Shown one piece after another: positions 19,679 to 28,296 of a stretch of DNA of 64,000 nucleotides. The stretch lies in assembly GCF_000243255.1 (NCBI RefSeq), contig NZ_CM001436.1, positions 3,021,175 through 3,085,174 of the forward strand. The letters are read 5' to 3'. Position 1 is the first letter of the stretch. Every line of letters starts with the position of its first letter. The notes beneath the pieces are model-generated. The model made no database searches, had not been told where the DNA came from, and worked only from the letters and a program-made list of their open reading frames with translations. The translations under genes and the position numbers were made by a program. Source of the DNA: Methanoplanus limicola DSM 2279. Its GTDB lineage: Archaea; Halobacteriota; Methanomicrobia; Methanomicrobiales; Methanomicrobiaceae.

Positions 19679-20877
19679 GCCTGTTTTTATCACTAAAATC
19701 AGTAGAATCTGCAAAAATCACATTAAAAAGCATAGCCGGAAAAAGAGAGACAGAGATAATAGACCTCGCAGAAGCTCATGGAAGAACATTGTCAGAGGAT
19801 ATCACCTCTCCAATGGATCTCCCGGGTTTTTCAAGGTCCATAGTCGATGGCTATGCAGTCTTTTCCAAAGATACACTTGGCGCATCAGAATCCCTCCCCG
19901 CAATGCTTGACTACTCCGGCAGGGTTGAGATGGGTCAGCCGGCAGCATCCGATATAAAACCCGGCAGCTGCGCATATGTCCCGACCGGAGGAAATGTTCC
20001 GGATGGTGCCAATGCGGTTGCAATGGTTGAGTACTCTGAAGAGTTAGGCGATCAGGTGCTCATCTACCGCCCCATGGCAGACGGTGAAAACATCGTCTTT
20101 GCCGATGAGGACTTTGCAGAATCTGAAGTTGTTCTAAAAGCAGGAACAACTCTAAGGCCACAGGAATGTGGTGTGCTTGCAGCACTTGGATTTTTAAAAG
20201 TCAGTGTATTCAGAAGACCGGTTGTCGGCATTATCTCAACCGGAAACGAACTCGTACCTGTCGGAGAGGTGCCCGGATTCGGCAAGGTAAGGGACGTAAA
20301 CTCAATGCTATGCTCAGGATTTGCAGAGAAGCACGGCTGCATACCTAAGAGATACGGCATTGTCGCAGATGAGAGGGAGACGCTGTTTTCGGCTGTAAAA
20401 AAAGCCTCAGAAGAGTGCGACATAGTTCTCATCTCCGGAGGCAGCTCCAAAGATCTCAGGGACAACACATCAGTGATTATTGGTGAACTCGGAGAAGTCC
20501 TGATACACGGCATTGCCATCTCACCCGGAAAACCGACCATAATCGGAAAAGCACTCGATAAACCTGTAATCGGGCTTCCCGGACATCCCGCATCCGCCTA
20601 TGTCGTACTTCACATACTCATATCCGGACTGCTTGACGCATACAGGGATCAGGAGACGGTGTTCAGAACAAAAAACCTGACCCTTATACAGAATATCTCA
20701 TCCGCACAGGGAAGAGAGGACTACATACGGGTAAAGATAACTCCTGAGGGTGCAGTGCCAGTATTTGGAAAATCCGGGCTGTTAAACACACTTATCAACA
20801 GTGACGGAGTATTAAAAATCCCGGCAGGCTCCGAAGGTCTTGAAGCGGGAGAGCAGGTGGAGGTGATCCTGTGGTAA
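19675..20877 (+). CDS. moeA: Molybdopterin molybdenumtransferase MoeA
   Basis: 400 residues, the normal MoeA length. MoeA inserts molybdate or tungstate into adenylylated molybdopterin. Visible signatures are DLPGFSRSIVDGYAV (about 48-62), a VPTGGNVPDGANAV motif, ISTGNELVPVGE in the MoaB-like domain, SGGSS with a following D, and GLPGHPASA near the C-terminus. It overlaps the small Cys-rich gene by four bases at its start and the second moeA at its end. Its location before fmdDBAC suggests dedicated supply of the pterin cofactor to formylmethanofuran dehydrogenase. Confidence 0.92.
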   Translation: MSLFLSLKSVESAKITLKSIAGKRETEIIDLAEAHGRTLSEDITSPMDLPGFSRSIVDGYAVFSKDTLGASESLPAMLDYSGRVEMGQPAASDIKPGSCAYVPTGGNVPDGANAVAMVEYSEELGDQVLIYRPMADGENIVFADEDFAESEVVLKAGTTLRPQECGVLAALGFLKVSVFRRPVVGIISTGNELVPVGEVPGFGKVRDVNSMLCSGFAEKHGCIPKRYGIVADERETLFSAVKKASEECDIVLISGGSSKDLRDNTSVIIGELGEVLIHGIAISPGKPTIIGKALDKPVIGLPGHPASAYVVLHILISGLLDAYRDQETVFRTKNLTLIQNISSAQGREDYIRVKITPEGAVPVFGKSGLLNTLINSDGVLKIPAGSEGLEAGEQVEVILW

Positions 20878-22724
20878 AACGCTATCTTGACATGGTCTCC
20901 TTAAAAGAAGCAAAGGATACAATAAAGAGGGAATTCACACTGACCCCTGGCAGAGGTAAGGCAACCCTTATGGATGCACACGGAAAGATCTCAGCAGGTC
21001 CGGTCTTTTCAAAGTACTCCGTCCCCATGCTCCACCTCTCTGCAATGGACGGCATAGCAGTAAAATCAGAAGAGACAAAAGGCGCAGCCGAGACAAAACC
21101 GGTTCTAATTACAGATTTTAAGCGATTAAACACTGGAAATATCATCCCGTCCGGCTATGACGCAGTCATAATGATCGAGGACACCTGGGAAGCTGAAGGC
21201 GGATTTGACATAAGAAAAGCGGCAGCACCTTATCAGCATGTACGCCCTGTCGGTGAGGACATCGGGGAGTCAGAGATGATAATCCCCTCACTGCACAGGA
21301 TAAGATTCAACGACACTGCCGCCCTTGCAAGCTACGGCATATCAGAAGTCGATGTTCTCTCGCTCAGAGCCGGAATTATACCGACAGGTTCTGAACTGCT
21401 TGAGCCGGGAAGTGAACCTGAGCCCGGAAAGGTGATAGACAGCAACTCCATCATGGCAGGAGCAATGCTCAGTGAAGCAGGCGTTGACTTCACCCGCTAC
21501 CCGATTGTAGAAGATGATTTTGACCTAATCAAAAATGCAGTAAAAAAAGGGATTGAAGAGAACGATTTCCTCATAACATCGGCAGGATCTTCTGCCGGAA
21601 CAAAAGACCATACAGCGTCTGTTATTGCAGAACTTGGCGAAGTTCTCATTCACGGCATAGCGATAAAACCCGGAAAACCGGCAATAATCGGCAGAATAAA
21701 CGGCAAGCCCGTAATCGGACTGCCCGGATATCCCCTCGCCGCCATGACCATCATGCGTGAGATAGTAATGCCTATGGTTGAGAGTTATGGATTCAAAGTT
21801 CCGTACAGGTACAAAACCAATGTTGAACTCTCAACATCGCTCCACTCACCAATCGGAACTGATGAATTCGTTATGATGTCAGTCGGAAAGGTAGGCGGGC
21901 GCTATATCGGCGTGCCCATGTCAAGAGGTGCAGGTGTTCAGATGTCTGCCGTCAGGGCAAACGCATACATTAAAATTCCGGCAGAATCCGAAGGAATCTC
22001 TTCCGGAGAGGAAACAGAGGCAAATTTCACCGTTACACCCGACCTTGCTGAAAACTCCCTGCTGATAGTCGGCAGCCACGATCCATGCCTCGACTATCTT
22101 GCAAGCCTTGCATCAGAGAAGGGCATTCAGGTATTCTCTGTTCATTCCGGAAGCATGGGTGGAGTTTTAGCGCTTAAGAAGAGCTACTGCCACGCCGCAC
22201 CCGTCCACCTCCTCTCAGATGACGGTGATTACAATGTCCCTTATATCAGAAAGTATCTGGCAGGTGAGGAGATCTCTTTATTCTGTGTTGCAGAGAGGGA
22301 GCAGGGCATTGCATCAATATCAGGTGCTGGTTTTGATGAAATAACTGAACTGAGCTATGTTAACCGGCAGAAGGGATCAGGTACAAGAATACTGCTTGAC
22401 TACATACTTAGAGAGAATGGAATCAGCCCTTCAGCCGTCAATGGCTATGAGAGAGAGATGACTACACATCTCGATGTCGCGCTTGCGGTTAAGAACGGTG
22501 AGGCAGACGGGGGAATGTGCGTATATAGTGCAGCAAAGGCACTTGGCCTGAAGTTCAGTCCGGTTGCAAAGGAGAGATATGAACTGGCAATACCGGCAAA
22601 ATTCTTAGAAGACGAGAGAATAAAAGCAATACTTGAGATAATAAAGAGTGACAAATTCAGAGCGCAGCTGACCTCACTTGGCGGATATGACACTTCAAAA
22701 ACCGGAGATATAAGAAAAGTCTAA
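20871..22724 (+). CDS. moeA: MoeA fused to a PBP-like (molybdate-binding-type) domain
   Basis: 617 residues: a full MoeA (about 1-390) with SAMDGIAVKSEE, PTGSELLEPG, SAGSSAG and GLPGYPLAA motifs, followed by a periplasmic-binding-protein-like domain (about 395-610; VGSHDPCLDYLASLA, then INGYERE-like and AAKALGLKF segments). The fusion is common in archaea and is thought to bind molybdate/tungstate or a related ligand in the cytosol. It starts with GTG inside the end of the first moeA (7-base overlap). Archaea often carry two MoeA forms, one possibly specific for tungsten, matching the two formylmethanofuran dehydrogenases nearby; that division of labour is inference. Confidence 0.9.
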   Translation: MVKRYLDMVSLKEAKDTIKREFTLTPGRGKATLMDAHGKISAGPVFSKYSVPMLHLSAMDGIAVKSEETKGAAETKPVLITDFKRLNTGNIIPSGYDAVIMIEDTWEAEGGFDIRKAAAPYQHVRPVGEDIGESEMIIPSLHRIRFNDTAALASYGISEVDVLSLRAGIIPTGSELLEPGSEPEPGKVIDSNSIMAGAMLSEAGVDFTRYPIVEDDFDLIKNAVKKGIEENDFLITSAGSSAGTKDHTASVIAELGEVLIHGIAIKPGKPAIIGRINGKPVIGLPGYPLAAMTIMREIVMPMVESYGFKVPYRYKTNVELSTSLHSPIGTDEFVMMSVGKVGGRYIGVPMSRGAGVQMSAVRANAYIKIPAESEGISSGEETEANFTVTPDLAENSLLIVGSHDPCLDYLASLASEKGIQVFSVHSGSMGGVLALKKSYCHAAPVHLLSDDGDYNVPYIRKYLAGEEISLFCVAEREQGIASISGAGFDEITELSYVNRQKGSGTRILLDYILRENGISPSAVNGYEREMTTHLDVALAVKNGEADGGMCVYSAAKALGLKFSPVAKERYELAIPAKFLEDERIKAILEIIKSDKFRAQLTSLGGYDTSKTGDIRKV

Positions 22725-22742
22725 TCGCTTACGGTTTTAAAA

Positions 22743-22763
22743 AAAAAGGAAAAAATCCTTTTT
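22743..22763 (+). terminator. Hairpin with T-run after the moeA operon
   Basis: AAAAAGGA (22743-22750) pairs with TCCTTTTT (22756-22763) around a five-A loop, ending in five T, 18 bases after the second moeA stop. Good intrinsic-terminator geometry. Confidence 0.6.
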
Positions 22764-23099
22764 CCGGAATAACACAACATCATGAGATTATACCAAATAT
22801 CTTAACAGCATAGAAAATAAGCAGCTGAAATCAGGAATCTAAGAATAAAATACAAATTCCATTAAACCCGCAGCCTCTCAGAGAGAGATCTAAAAACAGC
22901 GGGGAAATATTTCAAAAAAAATAAAAATTATTCATGGAATTTAATTAACATCACACAATAATTAACATATAAGATAAAACTACGTTTTTTTAAATTCAAA
23001 CAAAGAACAAACCTTTAATTTAATTGCGAAATAAGTAGTTATTACTCAGCATTATAAATATTAAATTTCGGAATAATTGCCGGAGAATCGGAGATCCAT
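22764..23099 (+). promoter_or_regulatory. Leader and promoter of fmd operon
   Basis: A strongly AT-rich 336-base region separates moeA from fmdD. A TATA-like ATTATAAATATTA at 23051-23063 would place the transcript start near 23080-23090, and GGAGATCC just before the ATG is the ribosome site. No coding frame, repeat or RNA gene is visible. Its length leaves room for a molybdenum/tungsten-responsive operator, but I cannot point to one with confidence. Confidence 0.45.
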
Positions 23100-23483
23100 A
23101 TGAAATTTCACATGATTACCGGAAGAACTGTTAAACAGGGAGAGGGGGTCGAAAGAAAACTCTCAGCGGATTATAAGAGAGAGACATCTGCATGCAGAAT
23201 GAATCCGCTCGATATGATGGATCTCGGACTAAACGAAGGAAGTCATATTAAATTAATCAGCAGTTACGGAGAAGTCGTCATGAGGGCGGTTGAGGATAAA
23301 ACCCTCACATCAGGCATGATATTCATCGCTTACGGCCCTTACTGCAATGTCATAACCTCCCATGACACACACGGAACAGGAATGCCGGACTACAAATCAA
23401 CATTTGTCAGAATTGAGAGTACAGATGAAGATTTAAAAACAGTAGAAGAGTTGTTCAAAGATATGGGGGGAAGAGCACCATGA
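23100..23483 (+). CDS. fmdD: Formylmethanofuran dehydrogenase subunit D (first isoenzyme)
   Basis: 127 residues, matching the small FmdD/FwdD subunit that completes the molybdopterin guanine dinucleotide pocket. Features seen are the opening strand ITGRTVKQGEGVE, the LDMMDLGLNEGSHIKLISSYGE double-psi barrel segment, and YGPYCNVITSHDTHGTGMP near 82-100. It pairs with fmdB, which it overlaps by four bases. A second copy (31345-31737) serves the Hdr-linked isoenzyme. The fmd versus fwd naming is by convention only; metal type cannot be read here. Confidence 0.88.
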   Translation: MKFHMITGRTVKQGEGVERKLSADYKRETSACRMNPLDMMDLGLNEGSHIKLISSYGEVVMRAVEDKTLTSGMIFIAYGPYCNVITSHDTHGTGMPDYKSTFVRIESTDEDLKTVEELFKDMGGRAP

Positions 23484-24769
23484 AAATAACGGATGTAATC
23501 TGCCCCTTCTGCGGATGCCTCTGCGATGACCTCACAGTTACCGTTGAGGGTAACAGAGTCACCGGTGTCGATAACGGATGTGCCCTTGCAGAAGCCAAAT
23601 TCATGCATACCGAAAGGCTGAACAACCCGGTTATAAAAGACGGTGACAGGTTCAGGGAGACCGGATATGAAGAGGCGATAGGCATTGCGGCAGATATACT
23701 CAAAGATTCTGAAAGACCGCTTCTCTTCGGATGGAGTGGAACACAGGGGGAGGCGCAGTGCGCAGGTGTGCACCTCTGTGAACTCTTAGGTGGCGTTATT
23801 GACAACACGTCCTCCATATGCCACGGCCCGTCCATCCTTGCAATACAGGAAGTCGGACATCCGGGATGCACACTCGGACAGGTCAAGAACAGGGCAGACC
23901 TTATAATATACTGGGGAGCAAATCCCGTGGAGGCACACCCGCGGCATATGAGCAGATACACCAACTATGCAGACGGATTTTTTCTGGACAATGCATTCAG
24001 GGAGAGAAAACTGATTGTCGCAGATGTCAGAAAGACAGAATCGGCAAACCTTGCAGATGAGTTCATCCAGATAAAACCCGGCGGAGATTATGCTGTATTT
24101 TCAGCATTAAGGGCAATAATCAGGGGCAAAGGAGATATTTTACCGGATTATGTTGCAGGAGTTGCCAAAAGCCAGCTTGAAAGGGTTGCCAAAATGTGCC
24201 TGGAGGCAAAATTCGGAGCGATCTTCTTTGGCCTCGGCCTGACAATGTCGAGGAACAAATACAAAAACATCCGTAATGCCATTGAACTGACCGACCTGCT
24301 CTGCCGGCACACAAAATTCACCATAAGCGCTATGCGTGGACACTGGAATGTTTACGGATCAAACGAGGTGATGACATGGCTTACAGGGTACCCTTACGGC
24401 GTTGATTTCAGCAGAGGAATAGCATTTTACAACCCGGGAGAGACAACAGCAGTTGATATTCTCGCGAAAAAAGAGTGCGATGCCATGTTTGTCGTTGCCA
24501 GTGATCCCGCTGCACATATGCCAAAAAAATGTGCAGAGCATATGGCAGAAATTCCTGTAATCCAGATAGACCCGCATATCAACTGCACAACCCTGTTGAG
24601 TGATGTTCAGATCCCCGTTGCAGTCACCGGAATTGAAACTCCGGGCACAGCATACAGAATGGACGGCATACCCCTCAGAACAAAGAAAGTGATAGATTCA
24701 GTTCATCCAAATGACAGGGAAATTATCGACAGAATATACAAAAAACTTCTGGAGGTGAAAAAACAATGA
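23480..24769 (+). CDS. fmdB: Formylmethanofuran dehydrogenase subunit B, catalytic (first isoenzyme)
   Basis: 429 residues. This is the Mo/W-pterin subunit that reduces CO2 to formate in the first step of methanogenesis. The N-terminal [4Fe-4S] site is C8, C11, C15 and C34 (CPFCGCLC plus NGC). The predicted metal-ligating cysteine is C114 in SSICHGPS; it is a cysteine, not the selenocysteine found in some methanogens. Further marks are WGANPVEAHPRHMSRY and MRGHWNVYGSNEV. It overlaps fmdD and fmdA by four bases each. No W- or Mo-specific residue can be identified by eye. Confidence 0.93.
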   Translation: MKITDVICPFCGCLCDDLTVTVEGNRVTGVDNGCALAEAKFMHTERLNNPVIKDGDRFRETGYEEAIGIAADILKDSERPLLFGWSGTQGEAQCAGVHLCELLGGVIDNTSSICHGPSILAIQEVGHPGCTLGQVKNRADLIIYWGANPVEAHPRHMSRYTNYADGFFLDNAFRERKLIVADVRKTESANLADEFIQIKPGGDYAVFSALRAIIRGKGDILPDYVAGVAKSQLERVAKMCLEAKFGAIFFGLGLTMSRNKYKNIRNAIELTDLLCRHTKFTISAMRGHWNVYGSNEVMTWLTGYPYGVDFSRGIAFYNPGETTAVDILAKKECDAMFVVASDPAAHMPKKCAEHMAEIPVIQIDPHINCTTLLSDVQIPVAVTGIETPGTAYRMDGIPLRTKKVIDSVHPNDREIIDRIYKKLLEVKKQ

Positions 24770-26466
24770 GTGAACTTCTGGTAAAAAACGCCTTTGTCAT
24801 CGATCCATTAAACGGAATTAACGGTGAAATTATGGACATAGCCGTCAAAGACGGTAAAATCGTTGAATCGGTGAAGGATTCCTCAAATGTCATTGATGCA
24901 AAGGGCAACCTTACGCTCCCGGGCGGTGTCGATTCACACACCCATATCTGCGGCACGAAAGTGAACTTCGGACGCTACATGAGTCCTGAGGATATGCGTG
25001 CCGGACGTGGGAGGGCACAGAAGTACATGTACCCTGTTTCAGGATACAGTGTCCCGACTGTATATGCAAATACCTACAGATACAGCAGTCTCGGATATAC
25101 CACAGTTCTTGAAGGTGCAATGGCACCCCTTGAGGCAAGGCACACTCATGAAGAATTTTCCTACAACACCCTCCAGGACACAATGGCAAACACACTCTTT
25201 GACGGCAACTGGGCAGTCATGGAGGCAGTCGCCGAGAAGGATTTAAAGAAAGTTGCGGCTATCGTTGGCTGGACACTTGCAGCCGTAAAGGGATTTGCGG
25301 TTAAAATTACAAATCCCGGCGGGACCGAGATGTGGGGGTGGGGTAAGGACGTTGGATGTATGCACAGTAAAGTGGATCACTTCGGAGTCACTCCGGCAGA
25401 GATCGTTGATTACCTTGTCCGTGCAAATGAACTCCTTAATCTGCCCCATTCGGCACACCTCCATACAAACAACCTGGGCAAACCCGGCAATTACAAATGC
25501 ACGCTTGAGATGATGCAGAGGACACCAGACCTTAACGAAAAGCGTCAGACCCTCTATATGACCCATGTCCAGTTCCACTCCTACGGCGGGTCATCCTGGG
25601 CAGATTTCTGCTCAAAAGCTGATGATGTCGCCTGGATGATCAACAGAAAACCGCAGATAGCAATCGATATGGGGCAGGTTATGTTTGGCAAGACAACGAC
25701 AATGACAGCCGACGGCCCGATGGAGTTTAACCTATACCGGCTGTACAACAACAAATGGAGCAATCATGACGTTGAGCTTGAGACAGGATCAGGCATAATT
25801 CCGGTAATCTACTCTAAGAAAAACCTCGTAAACTCAATCATGTGGGCAATAGGTCTTGAACTTGCACTAATGACTAAAAACCCCTGGCAGTGCATGCTTG
25901 CAACCGATAACCCGAACGGAGCACCGTTTGTAAAATATCCTGAAGTGATAGCCCTTCTTATGAGCAGCAAGTACAGAGATGAAGAGTTATCAACATTACA
26001 GAAAGATACTGGAAAACGTACATTCCTTTCTTCACTTGACAGGGAGATGGACTGGAATGAGATCGCTGTAATGACAAGGGCCGCACAGGCAAAAGCGCTT
26101 GGCATCGCTGAACTCGGAAAAGGGCACCTTGGAATTGGAGCAGAAGCCGACATAGCAATATATCCGGTAAAAACCGGAGAGATAGATCCTGCACAGGAAT
26201 ATGAGAAGGTGATAAAAGGTCTTGCAGTCACCACCCATACTATAAAGCGCGGCAGGACAGTATCAAGAGATGGAAACTGTCTCGTATTCGGAGACAATGC
26301 AACAATATGGGTAAAACCAAAGATTCCCGAAAAATATGACATCTCAAAAGATCCGGAATTTATCAAAAGATTTGAGAGATATTATACTGTAAATATGGCC
26401 AATTATCCGGTTGAAAACGAATACCTCAACAGGAATATCTGCATTGAGACGGAGACAGGACTATGA
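24766..26466 (+). CDS. fmdA: Formylmethanofuran dehydrogenase subunit A, amidohydrolase (first isoenzyme)
   Basis: 566 residues of the dinuclear-zinc amidohydrolase subunit that condenses formate with methanofuran. Metal ligands are visible as HTH at 58-60 (GGVDSHTHICG), a lysine near 180 in VKITNPGG that is carboxylated in the family, LHTNNLG, HVQFHSYG and the ATDNPNGAP segment. A buried tunnel delivers formate from subunit B in known structures. Start overlaps fmdB (ATGA) after the ribosome site GGAGGTG. Its paralogue is fwdA at 28297-30012. Confidence 0.93.
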   Translation: MSELLVKNAFVIDPLNGINGEIMDIAVKDGKIVESVKDSSNVIDAKGNLTLPGGVDSHTHICGTKVNFGRYMSPEDMRAGRGRAQKYMYPVSGYSVPTVYANTYRYSSLGYTTVLEGAMAPLEARHTHEEFSYNTLQDTMANTLFDGNWAVMEAVAEKDLKKVAAIVGWTLAAVKGFAVKITNPGGTEMWGWGKDVGCMHSKVDHFGVTPAEIVDYLVRANELLNLPHSAHLHTNNLGKPGNYKCTLEMMQRTPDLNEKRQTLYMTHVQFHSYGGSSWADFCSKADDVAWMINRKPQIAIDMGQVMFGKTTTMTADGPMEFNLYRLYNNKWSNHDVELETGSGIIPVIYSKKNLVNSIMWAIGLELALMTKNPWQCMLATDNPNGAPFVKYPEVIALLMSSKYRDEELSTLQKDTGKRTFLSSLDREMDWNEIAVMTRAAQAKALGIAELGKGHLGIGAEADIAIYPVKTGEIDPAQEYEKVIKGLAVTTHTIKRGRTVSRDGNCLVFGDNATIWVKPKIPEKYDISKDPEFIKRFERYYTVNMANYPVENEYLNRNICIETETGL

Positions 26467-27251
26467 AGACTGTAAAGCTGAAGAGAAAAGAGGTCAAAAA
26501 TCCATATATTCCGGTAGAAGCTGAAAAGATAACAACCGAAACATTCCTGGAAAGCGACCTCTCAGAAGTCAGGATCTGGTCAGGGAATAAGGAGCATAAA
26601 CTCGAAGACCTGTTCACTGTGGAGATAGAAGGTGAAGCGGAATCTGTTGATGATGTTCATATAATTCTCTTAGGGGACTGTTCAATGGTGAAGAGAATCG
26701 GCGAATACATGACCGGCGGAAAGATCACTGTTGAGGGTGATATAGGGATGCACTGCGGAAATTTCATGGCCGGAGGTGTGATTGAAGTAAAGGGCAATGC
26801 GGATTCATGGCTCGGCAGGGAGATGAGAGGCGGAGAGATAATATGCAGAGGCAATGCCGCACTCTACTGCGGGTCAGGATATCGCGGTGAAAAGAAAGGC
26901 ATGAGAGGCGGCCTTATCCATGTAAATGGAGATGCCGGGGATTTCCTTGGCGAGACACTCTGGGGAGGAAAGATTGTTGTTGACGGAAATGCCGGAAATA
27001 TGCCCGGTGCCGAGATGATCGGAGGAGAGCTCATAATCGGAAAGGATGCCGAAATTCCGGGTGCGAACATGAAAGGCGGAGTATGTATTGTCAGGGGCAC
27101 TGCATATGATATCCTGCCCACATTTCTGCTTGAAGACAGCAAAAAAGAATTAGATGATTTTAAAGCCGGATTTTTTGAATTTACAGGCGACCATGCCAAC
27201 CGTAAACCAAAAGGAAAAATTTACGCAAAGGATTACAGGTACCATGAATAA
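26463..27251 (+). CDS. fmdC: Formylmethanofuran dehydrogenase subunit C (first isoenzyme)
   Basis: 262 residues with the FmdC/GltB-type right-handed beta-helix: repeated turns of the form 'MxGGxIxVxGNAG' run from about 75 to 215. It scaffolds subunits A and B and resembles the C-terminal domain of glutamate synthase. It ends the fmdDBAC operon, which lies tail-to-tail with the second operon and is followed by a hairpin terminator. No fmdE, F or G gene accompanies this copy, so ferredoxin subunits may be shared with the other operon. Confidence 0.9.
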   Translation: MKTVKLKRKEVKNPYIPVEAEKITTETFLESDLSEVRIWSGNKEHKLEDLFTVEIEGEAESVDDVHIILLGDCSMVKRIGEYMTGGKITVEGDIGMHCGNFMAGGVIEVKGNADSWLGREMRGGEIICRGNAALYCGSGYRGEKKGMRGGLIHVNGDAGDFLGETLWGGKIVVDGNAGNMPGAEMIGGELIIGKDAEIPGANMKGGVCIVRGTAYDILPTFLLEDSKKELDDFKAGFFEFTGDHANRKPKGKIYAKDYRYHE

Positions 27252-27309
27252 TCCGGCAGAGATCAGGACTGCCATAAGAATATAAGAGAAATAACAACGG
27301 ATAAGAGAA

Positions 27310-27337
27310 GCTGATAATATCAGCACGCCCTTTTTTT
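27310..27337 (+). terminator. Terminator of fmd operon
   Basis: GCTGA (27310-27314), TAATA loop and TCAGC (27320-27324) form a perfect five-base stem, followed by T7 at 27331-27337. Confidence 0.6.
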
Positions 27338-27440
27338 AATTCATACCCGGCACTGCCATTCCGGCAACGAAACCGGCTGTATCCAGATATGCAATTGCCG
27401 ATTCGGAAGAAACCTGAAGGTAATTATTCTGCATTAATTT

Positions 27441-27474
27441 GGGTATAACTGTCATGATACCCAAACAAAAAAAA
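27441..27474 (-). terminator. Terminator of fwd operon
   Basis: Read on the minus strand, T8 (27467-27474) follows four bases after the fwdC stop, and an inverted repeat (GGGTAT 27441-27446 with ATACCC 27457-27462) lies just beyond it. Likely transcription end of the long Hdr-Fwd operon. Confidence 0.5.
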
Positions 27475-27477
27475 GAT

Positions 27478-28278
27478 TTAGGCTTTTATATATAGCTGTC
27501 CATAGGTGACAACCCCTTTAGACTTTGGGTGCCTCTCGCCGAGATCTCCCTCAAAGCGCTTAAAGTTAGCCTTTGTGCCATCTACTTCTAGATCAATATT
27601 ATCGCGGTGCGCAAATCCTGGCATCATGACGTCAATTGTGCCAAAAACAATTATTTCGCCCTTGACCATCTGACCGCCGACTTTGCTCTTTGCATTGCCT
27701 TTAATTACTATCTTTCCGCCTTCCTGGTGAGTACCTACGTGAACATCGGTATTTCCGCCGATAATAATCTCACCGCCACGCATGAAAGTTCCGACATCGC
27801 TGCCTGCATCACCGTCAACGCGGAGGACTCCGCCCATCATACCACGCCAGTCTCCACGGTATGCAGCACCAAGGTAGTTGCCTGCACTGCCCTTGATGTG
27901 GATGTTGCCACCCTTCATACCGAGGGCTGTGAAATGACCGGCATTGCCGTTTACAGTGATCTCGCCGCCCTCCATGAAAGCGCCGGTGTACATATCAGTA
28001 TTACCATCAATAATAATCTTTCCGGCAGTCATCTTTGCGCCAATCCACTTGACACGAAGGAGATCGCCTTTGACTTTGATGACAGTATCCTGTGCTGTTT
28101 CACCCGGAGCTCCGGAGATTGTGAAATAATCACCGAGTTTATGGGTAAGATTCCCCTCATAAACATCAAGAGCAGCGATCTCATCAGCTGACTTTCCGGC
28201 AAATGAATCAGGGGATATCTTCTCTGTTTCAAGGTAAAGTTCAGGCTGCTGTTTTAATGTTAATTCTACAGTGCTCAT
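27478..28278 (-). CDS. fwdC: Formylmethanofuran dehydrogenase subunit C (Hdr-linked isoenzyme)
   Basis: 266 residues with the same 'GGxIxIxGNxxxxxG' beta-helix turns (about 85-225) as the other copy, but clearly diverged from it, showing two old isoenzymes rather than a recent duplication. It is the last gene of the ten-gene minus-strand unit and ends against the fmd operon. It scaffolds FwdA and FwdB. Confidence 0.9.
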   Translation of the reverse strand: MSTVELTLKQQPELYLETEKISPDSFAGKSADEIAALDVYEGNLTHKLGDYFTISGAPGETAQDTVIKVKGDLLRVKWIGAKMTAGKIIIDGNTDMYTGAFMEGGEITVNGNAGHFTALGMKGGNIHIKGSAGNYLGAAYRGDWRGMMGGVLRVDGDAGSDVGTFMRGGEIIIGGNTDVHVGTHQEGGKIVIKGNAKSKVGGQMVKGEIIVFGTIDVMMPGFAHRDNIDLEVDGTKANFKRFEGDLGERHPKSKGVVTYGQLYIKA

Positions 28279-28296
28279 ATTACAATAACCTCCGGA

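Noticed and set aside
19675-22724. Second moeA as an assembly duplication
   Set aside because: The two proteins differ throughout and only the second has the C-terminal PBP-like domain, so they are true paralogues.
24911-25246. Overlapping frames inside fmdA on both strands
   Set aside because: fmdA is an intact, motif-confirmed gene; the other frames show no conserved content.
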